A stretch of 64,000 nt of DNA from Methylocystis sp. IM3 (GCF_038070105.1 NZ_JBBPBZ010000002.1:3144501-3208500), one strand, 5' to 3'. Shown: positions 19,884 through 32,255, numbered from the stretch's first letter. Translations and numbers: made by a program. Notes: generated by a model not told the origin, from the sequence alone.

Positions 19884-20711
19884 CTATTCAATTTCCGTTA
19901 TATCAGCTGCCAGCATGTAGCCTCGTCCATTCGAGTTAAAAATTAGCTTGCCGTTGGTTGAATGCCGTTCCAGTTTGCGCCTTAGTCTGCTGACCTGCAT
20001 GCGGAGCCTGGGTGAATTACTCGCGCCTCGAATATTATACAATTGTTTTTGAAGATCACGTGGCGACACATAAGCATTAACGTTTTTAATCAGACGCTGC
20101 AGCAACATGAGCTCTAATCCGGTAAAATTTATAGCAACGCCGTCTTTGGTCCTGAAATTAATTCCATCCCCGTCGTAGATTATGCCTGCAAATGCGTGCA
20201 CCTTTCGCCCATTCTCTGCGCTCCCATCAAGTTGGTGATTGGCGTATTGTATTTGTCCAGTCCGATCCCTGCTCGGCGCCGAATTATTGTTTAAAATCCG
20301 TAGATGTCGCCTGAAGTTTGCATGGAGATGCGCAAGCAGCATTCTTGTTCTGCATGGCACTTTGATGTAATCATCAGCGCCGACTTCAAGAGCCAATATT
20401 TCTTCTGTTTCGTCTTCCGCGGCTGAGATGGCGATGATAGTCGCATCAGTTAATTCGCGCATTTTCCTCAAAATCTCAAGTTCGTCGCAACCCTCAATGT
20501 CGAGGTTGAGAATTATTATGTCTGGATCTTTTTCAGCTATAAAACGCAAATCTTCGGAGCCAGATGCTGTTGCATTGACTTCATACCCATGCTTTATGAG
20601 GCTCGACTGAACTTTCGCGCCAAAAGTAGAACCGCATTCCGCCAACAAAATGCTTTTCCGATTAAGGTCGCTTGCTGTGAGTATTTTGACCGATGGGCTT
20701 ACCGCAGGCAT
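19884..20711 (-). CDS. OmpR/PhoB-type response regulator with degenerate receiver
   Basis: About 275 residues from the ATG at 20711, preceded by a GTGGA stretch; an upstream ATG at 20861 would add 50 residues without a domain. Residues about 20-135 form a receiver domain and about 165-270 a winged-helix DNA-binding domain (LELMLLQRLIKNVNAYVSPR, then RMQVSRLRRKLE and the GRGYML wing). The receiver is unusual: the phosphorylated Asp is Asn69 (PDIIILNLD), and the acidic pair is Glu25-Cys26. Ser96 and Lys117 are retained. It may therefore work without phosphorylation. No sensor kinase gene is near. AT-rich codon use, unlike all its neighbours, suggests recent acquisition. Confidence 0.82.
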   Translation of the reverse strand: MPAVSPSVKILTASDLNRKSILLAECGSTFGAKVQSSLIKHGYEVNATASGSEDLRFIAEKDPDIIILNLDIEGCDELEILRKMRELTDATIIAISAAEDETEEILALEVGADDYIKVPCRTRMLLAHLHANFRRHLRILNNNSAPSRDRTGQIQYANHQLDGSAENGRKVHAFAGIIYDGDGINFRTKDGVAINFTGLELMLLQRLIKNVNAYVSPRDLQKQLYNIRGASNSPRLRMQVSRLRRKLERHSTNGKLIFNSNGRGYMLAADITEIE

Positions 20712-21257
20712 TTCTATTTCCACTAAAAATGGGCGTCTTTCAAAGAACGCAACTTTGAACAACTGTGTGTAACATAATTTCGCCTTACACGCTAGAGCCA
20801 GTAACAGCGCCATTTTCGCGCCAGTCGCATCCACCTCTTTATTGAAACAAAGATAGACCACGACCAGCTATGTTTAACAGAACACAGACTTCAACTTCCG
20901 ACATCTACCTGAGCGCAAAACAGCGATGCATATCGTAGCTATGGCGACAAAACAGCTGCCCATCATAAAGTCATGATTTTAGGTGAGATCTTATGCAGAT
21001 AGCCCAAAAATCTCCCTACTCCAGCCGCATCAATGTCGTGTTACACGGCATGTGAAGCTGCACGTTAACCACAACATCTCCTCTACAGCGATCCGACAGC
21101 CGCTCTCGTCACATTGGCAGTCAATGCATCTCTGCGTGGTTGATCTGCCGCCATGTCGCGCCAACGCCGCTAATATGATAGGGTGCAACCGAGACTATCG
21201 CGCACGATCTATGAGGCGGCGCAGTTGAAGAGCTATGCAAATCGTGACAGCTAATTC
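20712..21257. other. AT-rich region upstream of response regulator and HTH genes
   Basis: 546 bp of non-coding sequence between two divergent regulatory genes, assuming the 20711 start. It presumably holds both promoters. I see no tRNA, repeat pair, attachment-site duplication or convincing small gene. Base composition returns to GC-rich near 21240. Confidence 0.5.
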
Positions 21258-21773
21258 ATGCGCCTGATGGCGGGAAACGGGTCCGCAGCGCCGGCGAAGG
21301 CGCGAGAAGCCGCCACGACGGACGACGGCGCCACGGAGGATCTGGACGCCGCCGTCCACCGCATCCTGCGGGAGAGCAACGGGCTTTTCCATCTTCACGT
21401 CGTCGACTTCATGGCCGCGCATCTCGCCGACTGCTGCGCGGTCTTCAGCGATCTGCACGAGATGCAAGTCTTCACCGTGGTCGCGCAGCGCTATTTGCGG
21501 GACCGGGTTTCCCACGAGAACGGCGGCGCGCCGGAGCGGCGGGCCGTTTCGGCGAGCCGCATCGCCGCCCAGACCGGCATGTCGCGCGAAACGGTGCGGC
21601 GCAAGCTCGTCGCCCTCGAGGCGCGCGGCTGGATCGAGAAGACCGAGCGCGCGACCTGGCGCATGGCCATCTCCAACGGCCATGTGGACGTAGCGTCCAG
21701 CCTCGAGGATTTCACCAAGCGTGAGATACGCCGCATCGTCAGGCTCGGCCGGGCGATCCGGCCGCTGATCTAG
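21258..21773 (+). CDS. Helix-turn-helix domain protein
   Basis: 171 residues. The C-terminal half carries a clear winged-HTH: SRIAAQTGMSRETVRRKLVALEARGWIEK spans helix 2, the turn GMS, the recognition helix and the start of the wing. It resembles the Crp/GntR-type arrangement. The N-terminal half is helical (AVHRILRESNGLFHLHVVDF onward) with several His and Cys residues (DCCAVF) but no cyclic-nucleotide fold. It is probably a transcriptional regulator; the ligand and targets are unknown. The start is uncertain: ATG at 21258 or 21270, neither with a clear Shine-Dalgarno. It is followed by a weak CCACGA/TCGTGG hairpin near 21787-21802. Confidence 0.68.
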   Translation: MRLMAGNGSAAPAKAREAATTDDGATEDLDAAVHRILRESNGLFHLHVVDFMAAHLADCCAVFSDLHEMQVFTVVAQRYLRDRVSHENGGAPERRAVSASRIAAQTGMSRETVRRKLVALEARGWIEKTERATWRMAISNGHVDVASSLEDFTKREIRRIVRLGRAIRPLI

Positions 21774-21976
21774 GCGCAAGGTTTCCCCACGATTTCTCGT
21801 GGAAAAGACGCCCGATTGGTAATAAGAGTGCCGCGCGGCGAGCGCCCGCTACTTCATGCGAAGGACGGCGATTCATCCCGCCGGGCTCGCGCCGCCCGCC
21901 CCGGCCGTTCAAACCGCCGCCAACGCCGCCCGTCTCCGATGCGGCGAGTCAACCGGCGCCTCGACAGGAGCTTCGC

Positions 21977-23194
21977 GTGTCGTCCATCGATTTTTCCAAG
22001 GTCGTCGTCGCTCAGGGCGGCGGTCCCACCGCCGTGATCAACCAGTCGCTGGTCGGCGCCGTTCTCGAATCCCGCAAGTTCCGCGAAGTCGAGCGCGTTT
22101 ACGGCGCCTTCCACGGCGTGCGCGGCATCGTCAACGAGGAGTTCGTGGACCTCACCCAGGAGACCACGCACAATCTGGAGCTCGTGGCCTGCACCCCCTC
22201 CTCGGCGCTCGGCTCCACCCGCGACAAGCCCGATCTGAAATACTGCCAGGAAATCTTCAAGGTGCTGCGCGCCCATGGCGTCGGCTGCTTCTTCTACATC
22301 GGTGGCAATGATTCGTCGGACACCGTCCGCATCGTCTCGGAGGAGGCCCGCAACGCCAATTATCCGCTGCGGGCCGTCCATATCCCCAAGACCATCGACA
22401 ACGACCTGATGGTCAATGACCACACGCCGGGCTTCCCCTCGGCCGCGCGCTGGGTGGCGCAGGCCTTCGCCGGCGCCAATCTCGACAATTGGGCGCTGCC
22501 GGGCGTCTATATCGCGGTCGTCATGGGCCGGCACGCCGGCTTCCTCACCGCCGCCTCGGCGCTCGGCAAGAAGTTCCCCGACGACGGCCCCCATCTCATC
22601 TATCTCCCCGAACGCGCCTTCAGCATCGACAAGTTCCTGGCCGACGTGAAGGCGACCATGGACAAATACGGCCGCTGCGTCGTCGCCGTGTCCGAAGGCA
22701 TAAGCGACGAAAAGCATGTGCCGATCGCCGAAAAGCTCGCCAAAAAGGTGGAGCGCGACGCCCATGGCAACGTCCATCTCGGTGGCGGCGCGCTGGCGGA
22801 CGAACTGACCCAGCTCGTCAAGGAAAAGCTCGGCTTCAAGCGCGTCCGGGCGGATACTTTCGGCTATGTCCAGCGCAGCTTCGTGGGCTGCGTCTCGGAC
22901 GTGGACCAGCGCGAGGCCCGCGAAGTGGGCGAGAAGGCCGTCCAATATGCGCTTTGGGGAGATCGCGACGGCTCCGTGACGATCCACCGCACGGGCTTTT
23001 ATTCGGTCGACTATCAGCTCACGCCCCTTGAACAAATCGCGGCGAAAACAAAAGTCATGCCCGATGAATTCATCAGCCCGTGCGGCACGGACGTAACGGA
23101 CGCTTTCAGAATGTATCTGCGGCCGCTTCTGGGGAGCGGCATGCCGGACGCCTTCCGGCTGCGCCTCAACCGGGTGCCGAAGATTCTTGGCTGA
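21977..23194 (+). CDS. pfp: Pyrophosphate-dependent 6-phosphofructokinase
   Basis: 405 residues, phosphofructokinase superfamily. The phosphoryl-donor loop is FYIGGNDSSDTVR, near residue 108. The catalytic motif is PKTIDNDL: Lys in place of the Gly of ATP-dependent enzymes (PGTIDND) is the hallmark of pyrophosphate use. The enzyme interconverts fructose 6-phosphate and fructose 1,6-bisphosphate with PPi/Pi and is reversible. The GTG start at 21977 has AGGAG 7 bases upstream. PPi-PFKs are characteristic of methanotrophs and some other methylotrophs, where they serve in sugar-phosphate cycling. The gene occupies the position before clpX where clpP is often found. Confidence 0.9.
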   Translation: MSSIDFSKVVVAQGGGPTAVINQSLVGAVLESRKFREVERVYGAFHGVRGIVNEEFVDLTQETTHNLELVACTPSSALGSTRDKPDLKYCQEIFKVLRAHGVGCFFYIGGNDSSDTVRIVSEEARNANYPLRAVHIPKTIDNDLMVNDHTPGFPSAARWVAQAFAGANLDNWALPGVYIAVVMGRHAGFLTAASALGKKFPDDGPHLIYLPERAFSIDKFLADVKATMDKYGRCVVAVSEGISDEKHVPIAEKLAKKVERDAHGNVHLGGGALADELTQLVKEKLGFKRVRADTFGYVQRSFVGCVSDVDQREAREVGEKAVQYALWGDRDGSVTIHRTGFYSVDYQLTPLEQIAAKTKVMPDEFISPCGTDVTDAFRMYLRPLLGSGMPDAFRLRLNRVPKILG

Positions 23195-23479
23195 CCGGGC
23201 GCGCCCGGAAAACGGCCGCCCGGCGGGGTTTCGAGCTTGCGCTCGCCGCCAGATTGCGGAAAGGTTGCAAATTCGGGCGGGCCTAAAATAGACTAGGCGC
23301 TTGCGCGGGGGAGCGAGCGGCCCGCGCGGGGTTTTGGGCGCGCCCCGGCGGGGCCGCCCATTTCGGACCGGCAGGGGTGGGGGAACGTCGAGGGGCGCTT
23401 TCCACCTTTTGTTAGGCCCAAGCCGGTATCACATGTTTGGATCGATTCGCCCGGCGGATTGATTCATCAGGAGAAAATC

Positions 23480-24745
<1,266 letters not shown>

Positions 24746-25043
24746 AGTCGCGCGCGCCGCGGCGATTTCAGACGAACAGGCCGCGATTTGCGGCCAATCG
24801 CCGTCCTTGAATCAGTTGTTCGCGTATCCCATTTCCTGCGTTAACGGGGCCGTTTGGGCTTGAACGCCGCAGCCTCATCGATGGCGCATGGACGAAAGAG
24901 CGAACGTCCAGGCGGCCAGGGTCTGACTAGGGATCGCCGGTCGAATTTGACGGCCTACGTCTTGCTAGTTTCGACGCATACTGATCGCTCGCTTTTTCGC
25001 ATCGCCGCCGAGCGGGGTGCGCAGACGAAAGCAGGACACGAAG

Positions 25044-27470
<2,427 letters not shown>

Positions 27471-27493
27471 GGCAAGCGGCCGCAGGCCAGAAG

Positions 27494-27520
27494 AGCCCCG
27501 TCCGTCGGACGGGGCTTTTT
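27494..27520 (+). terminator. Rho-independent terminator of lon
   Basis: AGCCCCGTCC and GGACGGGGCT form a perfect 10-bp stem with a GTC loop, followed by a run of T. It starts 24 bp after the lon stop codon. Confidence 0.9.
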
Positions 27521-27758
27521 CGCGCGCGCGCGCGGCGGAAAATCCTCGGGAACGTCATATTTTCGCAGCTTTTTCGCAGCGCACCCGGCGATTTCCCCCG
27601 GTTTTCCGGCATTTTTTGAAGGGCGGGGCGGTGAACGCCTTGCTTTTCCTTGAATTCAGCACCAACACTCGCCGTCGCTGCGCGCCGACGATTCGAGATT
27701 GCCGGTTGAAAAGCGTTTGATCGCCGGCCTCCCAGCGCGTCAATAAAAGGAATAGGCC

Positions 27759-28034
27759 ATGAACAAGTTGGAACTGGTCGAGCATGTCGCGGCCGAGACG
27801 GAGACGTCCAAGGCGGCGGCTGCGGCGGCTGTCGACGCCGTCCTCGAGGGCATCACCAATGCGCTCAAGAACGGCGACGAAGTGCGCCTCGTCGGCTTTG
27901 GCACCTTTTCTGTCAAGGAGCGCGCTGCCGGCAAGGGCCGCAATCCTGCGACCGGCGACGAAATCGATATTCCGGCCTCGAAGAGCGCCCGCTTCAAGCC
28001 CGGCGCCGCGCTGAAGGGCGAGCTGAACAAGTAG
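27759..28034 (+). CDS. hupB: DNA-binding protein HU
   Basis: 91 residues, standard length for a HU subunit. It begins MNKLELVEHVAAE; the beta-arm region contains GFGTFSVKERAAGKGRNPATG with the intercalating Pro in RNP, and the C-terminus is FKPGAALKGEL. HU bends and compacts DNA as a dimer. AAAGGA precedes the ATG at good spacing. It is transcribed separately from lon, since a terminator lies between them, and is followed by its own hairpin. Confidence 0.96.
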   Translation: MNKLELVEHVAAETETSKAAAAAAVDAVLEGITNALKNGDEVRLVGFGTFSVKERAAGKGRNPATGDEIDIPASKSARFKPGAALKGELNK

Positions 28035-28061
28035 AAAGACCACGGCTTTCGTTTTACGGGC

Positions 28062-28090
28062 ACGGCCGCCGGGCGATCTCGGCGGCCGTT
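28062..28090 (+). terminator. Probable hupB terminator hairpin
   Basis: ACGGCCGCC (28062-28070) pairs with GGCGGCCGT (28081-28089) over a 10-base loop, 27 bp after the hupB stop. The T run is short, so termination efficiency is uncertain. Confidence 0.6.
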
Positions 28091-28100
28091 CCGCCGTCAG

Positions 28101-28169
28101 CGGCGCTTCGGCGCTCGCCATATGGGCGCTTCAGCGCTTTCCATAAGGGCGCTTCGGCGCTTGCCATTG
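28101..28169 (+). repeat. Three tandem 23-bp imperfect repeats
   Basis: Three consecutive 23-bp units (28101, 28124 and 28147) share the core GGCGCTTCGGCGCTYGCCAT, with a few substitutions. A partial fourth unit (GGCGCTCGCC) follows. The units contain the small palindrome AGCGC/GCGCT. They lie in the intergenic region between hupB and tRNA-Val. Confidence 0.75.
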
Positions 28170-28289
28170 GCGCTCGCCCTCTTTAAAACCCTGCCGCCGC
28201 CTCGTCGAAGCGCAGCCGCCCGCATGGTCGCGCGGGCGGGAGAGAAAGGCCGCCGGCCTTTCAGATTCATTGCTTCGACGAAGCGCGCC

Positions 28290-28365
28290 GGGCGGTTAGC
28301 TCAGCTGGTAGAGCATCTCGTTTACACCGAGAATGTCGGGAGTTCGAACCTCTCACCGCCCACCA
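28290..28365 (+). tRNA. tRNA-Val (anticodon UAC)
   Basis: A complete 76-base cloverleaf. The acceptor stem GGGCGGT pairs with ACCGCCC and CCA is encoded. The D arm is GCTC-AGCTGGTA-GAGC, the anticodon stem TCTCG/CGAGA encloses TTTACAC with anticodon TAC, and the T arm GGGAG-TTCGAAC-CTCTC has one mismatch-tolerant pair. No integrase gene or duplicated 3' end follows. Confidence 0.96.
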
Positions 28366-28393
28366 TCGACATCCGACGCTTGCTTCTAGCGCG

Positions 28394-28476
28394 GCGCTTT
28401 CCGCCGAAGCGGGAGCCGGTTCGGCGGTAGACAGCGCGACGGAACAATAAGCTGGAGCCTCGGAAAAGACTCTAGC
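28394..28476 (+). repeat. Dispersed two-hairpin repeat, copy A (deleted form)
   Basis: Copy A of an element whose second copy lies inverted at 60598-60702. Shared blocks include TTCCGCCGAAG, CCGGTTCGGCGG, the AGCGCG segment, GCTGGAGCC, CGGAAAAG and CTCTAGC. The first block forms a CCGCCGAA/TTCGGCGG hairpin. The second hairpin is shortened here relative to copy B. Its right end contains the stop codon of the following minus-strand gene (28472-28474). Confidence 0.75.
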
Positions 28477-28807
28477 AGACCCGCTCGAAGTCCCAGTCCC
28501 GATCATTGTAGACATAGCACGGATCGCCCCCGTAGGTGCGCACCCCGTCGCTCCAATAGCCATAGGTCGCGCCCAGCAGCGCGGCGCCGAAGGCCGCGGC
28601 GGAGGATGCGCCCGCGGCGGACACCTGTGGGCCCCCGCCGAGATAGGCTTGTCGATAACCGGCGACATAGCCATTCCGGTATCCGACATGGAAGCCGCGA
28701 TGGTAGGCGTTTTTGCCATGCGCGGCGCCGGCGCGCGCCGCCGCTTCGGGGAGCGGCGCGGCGATGGCCGCGAGGAGCGCCGTCGCCTGCAAGATTTTTT
28801 TGAGCAT
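28472..28807 (-). CDS. Small exported hypothetical protein
   Basis: 111 residues. A signal peptide (MLKKILQATALLAAIAAPLPEAAARA, split by a Pro) is followed by a Gly/Tyr/His-rich segment (HRGFHVGYRNGYVAGY) and a C-terminal part with Cys near both YGGDPC and ERVC, which could form a disulfide. GGGAGAAAGCT precedes the ATG at 28807, a good Shine-Dalgarno. Short periplasmic proteins of this kind, with Gly-Tyr tracts, are common in Hyphomicrobiales and have no known role. Its stop codon lies inside the dispersed repeat. Confidence 0.7.
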   Translation of the reverse strand: MLKKILQATALLAAIAAPLPEAAARAGAAHGKNAYHRGFHVGYRNGYVAGYRQAYLGGGPQVSAAGASSAAAFGAALLGATYGYWSDGVRTYGGDPCYVYNDRDWDFERVC

Positions 28808-29104
28808 AGCTTTCTCCCGCCACAGGCCATTTTGCAAAAACATGGCTCTTTTCAAGGGGGGCTGTCCAGCCCCCCGGAAGGGGAGCGCCGGGCTGTCGGG
28901 CGGAAGATCGTCGGCCATCGTCCCGGAGGCTCCGGATGGCTTGACGCGCCCGCTCGAGGCCCGTAGCGCTGCGGGGGTTGGTCGGTTGCGCGAAACTGCG
29001 GTAAAGAGCGCCCGCTTTTCGCGGCGCCGTGCGAAAGTCCTTTGCCGCGCGCAGACGAGCAATTAGGCTTGAGATCCGTTCGGATTCACGAGGCGTCCGC
29101 AATC

Positions 29105-29782
29105 ATGACGAGACTGAGGTTCCTGGCTCTGTGCGCATTCGGCCTTCTGGCTCAGGCGGGCCTCGTCGCCGCTCCCGCGCGGGCCGAGGAAATGAGCTTC
29201 CGCCTGGTCGGCGCCACTGGCGGAAATTGCGGCGCGCGCTGCCCGCAGATGATCGCCGCGCAGGGCGAGATCGGGGAAGGGACGCCGGACGCCTTCGTGA
29301 ACTTCGTGCGCGAGAATGTCGGCTCGGGAAATCTGCACGGCATTCTGCTTCTCGACTCGCCCGGCGGCAAGGTCGTGGCCTCCATGGAGCTCGGCCAGGC
29401 GCTCCGCCGGCTCGGCATGGCGGTGATCGTGGCGCGCCCGGCGGCGCAGTCGGGGGATTCCGTGGCGCTCGTCTCGGGGCGCTGCTACTCCGCCTGCGTC
29501 TATGCGCTGATGGGCGGCAAGCGGCGGGTGATTCCGCCCGAAAGCCGCGTTGGCATTCACCGCATGTTCAATTATTCCACGAGCTTCGATTTTTCCGAGG
29601 GTCTCGTGAAGGAACGCAATTACGACGACGGCGGCATGCGCGAGATGCTCTCGCATTACGCCAGCGGCATGGGGGTTTCCCCGGAACTCGTCAATCTCGC
29701 GGAACGCACCTCGCCGGATCAGCTCTACATGCTGAGCGGCAAGGACATCGCGCGCTGGCGGCTCGGGTCGCGCAAGCTCTAA
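29105..29782 (+). CDS. Exported ClpP-like (crotonase-fold) protein
   Basis: 225 residues. A signal peptide ([20 protein letters not shown]) precedes a ClpP/crotonase-fold domain. [21 protein letters not shown] corresponds to the ClpP oxyanion-loop strand, [14 protein letters not shown] to the nucleophile Ser region, and VGIHRMF to the catalytic His. This is the group of secreted ClpP-like proteins with two conserved Cys flanking the active-site Ser. Whether it is an active protease is unknown. It is not the cytoplasmic partner of ClpX. It lies 43 bp upstream of the carboxylase gene on the same strand. Confidence 0.78.
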   Translation: MTRLRFLALCAFGLLAQAGLVAAPARAEEMSFRLVGATGGNCGARCPQMIAAQGEIGEGTPDAFVNFVRENVGSGNLHGILLLDSPGGKVVASMELGQALRRLGMAVIVARPAAQSGDSVALVSGRCYSACVYALMGGKRRVIPPESRVGIHRMFNYSTSFDFSEGLVKERNYDDGGMREMLSHYASGMGVSPELVNLAERTSPDQLYMLSGKDIARWRLGSRKL

Positions 29783-29825
29783 GAGAAGCGCAGCAAAAAA
29801 CGAGAGAACAGAAGCAGGGCTGGAC

Positions 29826-31361
29826 ATGAAACATATTCTCGATGGCCTCGAACAGCGCCGCGCCTCGGCGCGCCTCGGCGGCGGCCACAAGCGCATCGAC
29901 GCACAGCACGCGCGCGGCAAGCTCACGGCGCGCGAGCGCATCGAACTTCTCCTCGACCAGGGCTCCTTCGAGGAGTTCGACATGTTCGTGACGCATCGCT
30001 GCACGGACTTCGGCATGGATCAGGGCGAGAAGACCTCGGGCGACGGCGTCGTCACCGGCTGGGGGACGGTCAACGGCCGCGCGGTCTTCGTCTTCGCCAA
30101 GGACTTCACCGTCTTCGGCGGCTCTCTATCCGAGACGCATGCGCAGAAGATCATCAAGCTTCAGGACATGGCGCTGAAGAATCGCGCGCCGATCATCGGC
30201 ATCTTCGACGCCGGCGGCGCGCGCATCCAGGAGGGCGTCGCGGCGCTCGGCGGCTATGGCGAGGTGTTCCAGCGCAATGTGCTGTCGTCCGGGGTCATTC
30301 CGCAGATTTCCGTGATCATGGGCCCCTGCGCCGGCGGCGACGTCTATTCGCCCTCGATGACCGATTTCATCTTCATGGTCCGCGACACGAGCTACATGTT
30401 CGTCACCGGCCCGGACGTGGTGAAGACCGTCACCAATGAAACCGTGACGGCGGAGGAACTCGGCGGCGCCTCGGTGCACACGACCAAGAGCTCCATCGCC
30501 GACCGCGCCTATGACAATGACGTCGAGGCGCTCCTCCAGATGCGCCGGCTCATCGACTTCCTGCCCTCCTCCAACACGGAGGAGCCGCCGGAGTGGCCGA
30601 GCTTCGACGACGTCGACCGTCTCGACACGTCCCTCGATAGGCTCATCCCGGACAATCCGAACAAGCCCTATGACATGAAGGAGCTGATCTCGAAGATCGT
30701 CGACGAGGGCGACTTCTTCGAGATTCAGGAGGCGCACGCCAGAAACATCGTCGTCGGCTTCGGCCGCGTCGAGGGCCGCACGGTCGGCTTCGTCGCAAAT
30801 CAGCCGATGGTGCTCGCGGGCGTTCTCGACATCGACGCCTCCAAGAAGGCGGCGCGTTTCGTTCGCTTCTGCGACTGCTTCAACATCCCGATCGTCACGC
30901 TCGTCGACGTTCCGGGCTTCCTGCCGGGCACGGCGCAGGAATATGGCGGCCTCATCAAGCACGGCGCCAAGCTGCTCTTCGCCTATGCGGAAGCGACCGT
31001 GCCGAAAGTGACGGTCATCACCCGCAAGGCTTTCGGCGGCGCCTATGACGTCATGAGCTCCAAACATCTGCGCGGCGATGTGAACTACGCCTGGCCGACG
31101 GCGCAGATCGCCGTGATGGGCGCCAAGGGCGCCGTCGAGATCATCTTCCGCGCCGACCTCGGCGACCCGGAGAAGATCGCGCAGCGCACGAAGGAATATG
31201 AGGACCGCTTCCTCTCGCCCTTCGTCGCGGCGGAGCGCGGCTATATCGACGAAGTGATCATGCCGCATTCGACGCGTCGGCGAATCGCGCGCGCGCTGGC
31301 GCTGTTGCGTCACAAGGAGCTGGAGAATCCCTGGAAGAAGCACGACAACATTCCGCTGTGA
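29826..31361 (+). CDS. pccB: Acyl-CoA (propionyl-CoA) carboxylase beta subunit
   Basis: 511 residues, the expected length for the biotin-dependent carboxyltransferase. The N-terminal and C-terminal crotonase-like halves are both complete: [24 protein letters not shown] and [18 protein letters not shown] in the first, and [25 protein letters not shown] and [15 protein letters not shown] in the second. The DVPGFLPG and YDVMSSKHL motifs point to propionyl-CoA carboxylase. The enzyme moves CO2 from carboxybiotin to propionyl-CoA, giving methylmalonyl-CoA. The biotin-carrying alpha subunit is not in the window. A terminator follows. Confidence 0.94.
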   Translation: MKHILDGLEQRRASARLGGGHKRIDAQHARGKLTARERIELLLDQGSFEEFDMFVTHRCTDFGMDQGEKTSGDGVVTGWGTVNGRAVFVFAKDFTVFGGSLSETHAQKIIKLQDMALKNRAPIIGIFDAGGARIQEGVAALGGYGEVFQRNVLSSGVIPQISVIMGPCAGGDVYSPSMTDFIFMVRDTSYMFVTGPDVVKTVTNETVTAEELGGASVHTTKSSIADRAYDNDVEALLQMRRLIDFLPSSNTEEPPEWPSFDDVDRLDTSLDRLIPDNPNKPYDMKELISKIVDEGDFFEIQEAHARNIVVGFGRVEGRTVGFVANQPMVLAGVLDIDASKKAARFVRFCDCFNIPIVTLVDVPGFLPGTAQEYGGLIKHGAKLLFAYAEATVPKVTVITRKAFGGAYDVMSSKHLRGDVNYAWPTAQIAVMGAKGAVEIIFRADLGDPEKIAQRTKEYEDRFLSPFVAAERGYIDEVIMPHSTRRRIARALALLRHKELENPWKKHDNIPL

Positions 31362-31394
31362 CGGCGAGTTGTCACAACTTCTGGTAAGTTGAAT

Positions 31395-31425
31395 TGGCGC
31401 GGCCTATCGCCGCGCCATTTTCATT
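31395..31425 (+). terminator. Terminator of the carboxylase gene
   Basis: TGGCGCGGC and GCCGCGCCA pair around a 5-base CTATC loop, followed by TTTTCATTTT, 33 bp after the stop. Confidence 0.85.
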
Positions 31426-31934
31426 TTGTGCCCTTTTGGAACGGCGTCCTGCTACCCTGCCCAAACGCCGGGCGCCCTTTTCGAAATTTCGACAGACTGC
31501 TCGATTTTCGGATGACAGACTTTCGGTTTTGGCATAATGTCCCCCTCGCCAAGTTGGTTGGGTAAGCCTAAGCGTTTAAAGCGTTTAGCTTTCTGTTCCC
31601 AGCAACGGTCCAAGTCGGGGAGGACGCCGGAGAAAACGCAGCTTGCGAGGGTTCGAGAGACGAGCCGAGGCAAGCGGTTATCGGAGCGCAAAGACTTCGA
31701 GGCCAGGCGTGGATTCCGGTTAAAGGACAGGGTGCCAAAGAGTGGGGTGCGGCCCGGCCGTCCCCGCTCTTTGTGTTTGAGGGGGCATTATAGAATTTCC
31801 CTCTCGCGCCATAGGCGCCACGCCCGCTCCGCCTCGGACCGCTGCTTGACGCGCGGTTGGCCCGTTCCTACGTTTCCATCTCGAATCCTCACCTGTCCGC
31901 CATACCTGTCCTGGCCCGCAACGAAAGCGCTCTC
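31426..31934. other. Intergenic region with IS-end-like repeats
   Basis: About 510 bp without a convincing gene between the carboxylase and trxA. At 31489-31536 two tandem imperfect copies of a GACAGACT-x-TTTCGG-type motif appear. An inverted repeat (ATAATG-T-CCCCCTC near 31534-31547 and its near complement at 31778-31790) brackets about 230 bp. The short frames inside show no domain. This could be a decayed insertion-sequence end or a small non-autonomous element. Confidence 0.45.
31736..31773. other. Long hairpin inside the bracketed region
   Basis: CAAAGAGTGGGG (31736-31747) pairs with CCCCGCTCTTTG (31762-31773) with one G-U pair and a 14-base GC-rich loop. It sits directly inside the right inverted repeat. 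It may be the 3' hairpin of a small RNA or part of the mobile-element remnant. Confidence 0.5.
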
Positions 31935-32255
31935 ATGTCCACGCAGAAAATTACCGACGCCACTTTCGAGCAGGAAGTCCTGAAATCCGCCGAGCCCGTC
32001 GTCGTCGATTTCTGGGCCGAGTGGTGCGGCCCCTGCCGCATGATCGCCCCCGCGCTCGAGGAGATCGCGGCCGAGATGAAGGGCAAGGTCAAGATCGTCA
32101 AGCTCAACATCGATGAGAATCCTGCTGTCGCCGGCACGCTGGGCATCCGCTCGATCCCGACGCTCATTCTGTTCAAGGACGGCAAGGCCGCCGCGCAGAA
32201 GGTCGGCGCCGCGCCGAAGGGCGAGTTGACGCGCTGGATCTCCGCCGCCGTCTGA
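31935..32255 (+). CDS. trxA: Thioredoxin
   Basis: 106 residues, classical thioredoxin size. The active site is [11 protein letters not shown] with Cys31 and Cys34, followed by [27 protein letters not shown], which holds the conserved cis-Pro (SIPT). It reduces cytoplasmic disulfides using thioredoxin reductase. The ATG at 31935 gives the standard N-terminus; an upstream in-frame start would add a non-conserved stretch. It is followed by modB after 51 bp with no terminator, so read-through is possible. Confidence 0.96.
   Translation: MSTQKITDATFEQEVLKSAEPVVVDFWAEWCGPCRMIAPALEEIAAEMKGKVKIVKLNIDENPAVAGTLGIRSIPTLILFKDGKAAAQKVGAAPKGELTRWISAAV

Noticed and set aside
19530..19946. Possible 138-residue protein in the AT-rich island
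   Set aside because: It runs through the secA terminator hairpin, lacks a Shine-Dalgarno, and its end overlaps the response regulator gene; no known motif.
28290..28365. tRNA-Val as a phage or island attachment site
   Set aside because: No integrase gene and no second copy of the tRNA 3' end was seen nearby, so there is no support for an integrated element.
29105..29782. The missing clpP of the clpX-lon cluster
   Set aside because: It has a signal peptide and belongs to the exported ClpP-like group, so it cannot be the cytoplasmic ClpX partner.
31452..31691. Possible 79-residue protein before trxA
   Set aside because: Arg- and Lys-rich, no ribosome-binding site, overlaps the repeat-bearing stretch; better explained as non-coding or mobile-element remnant.
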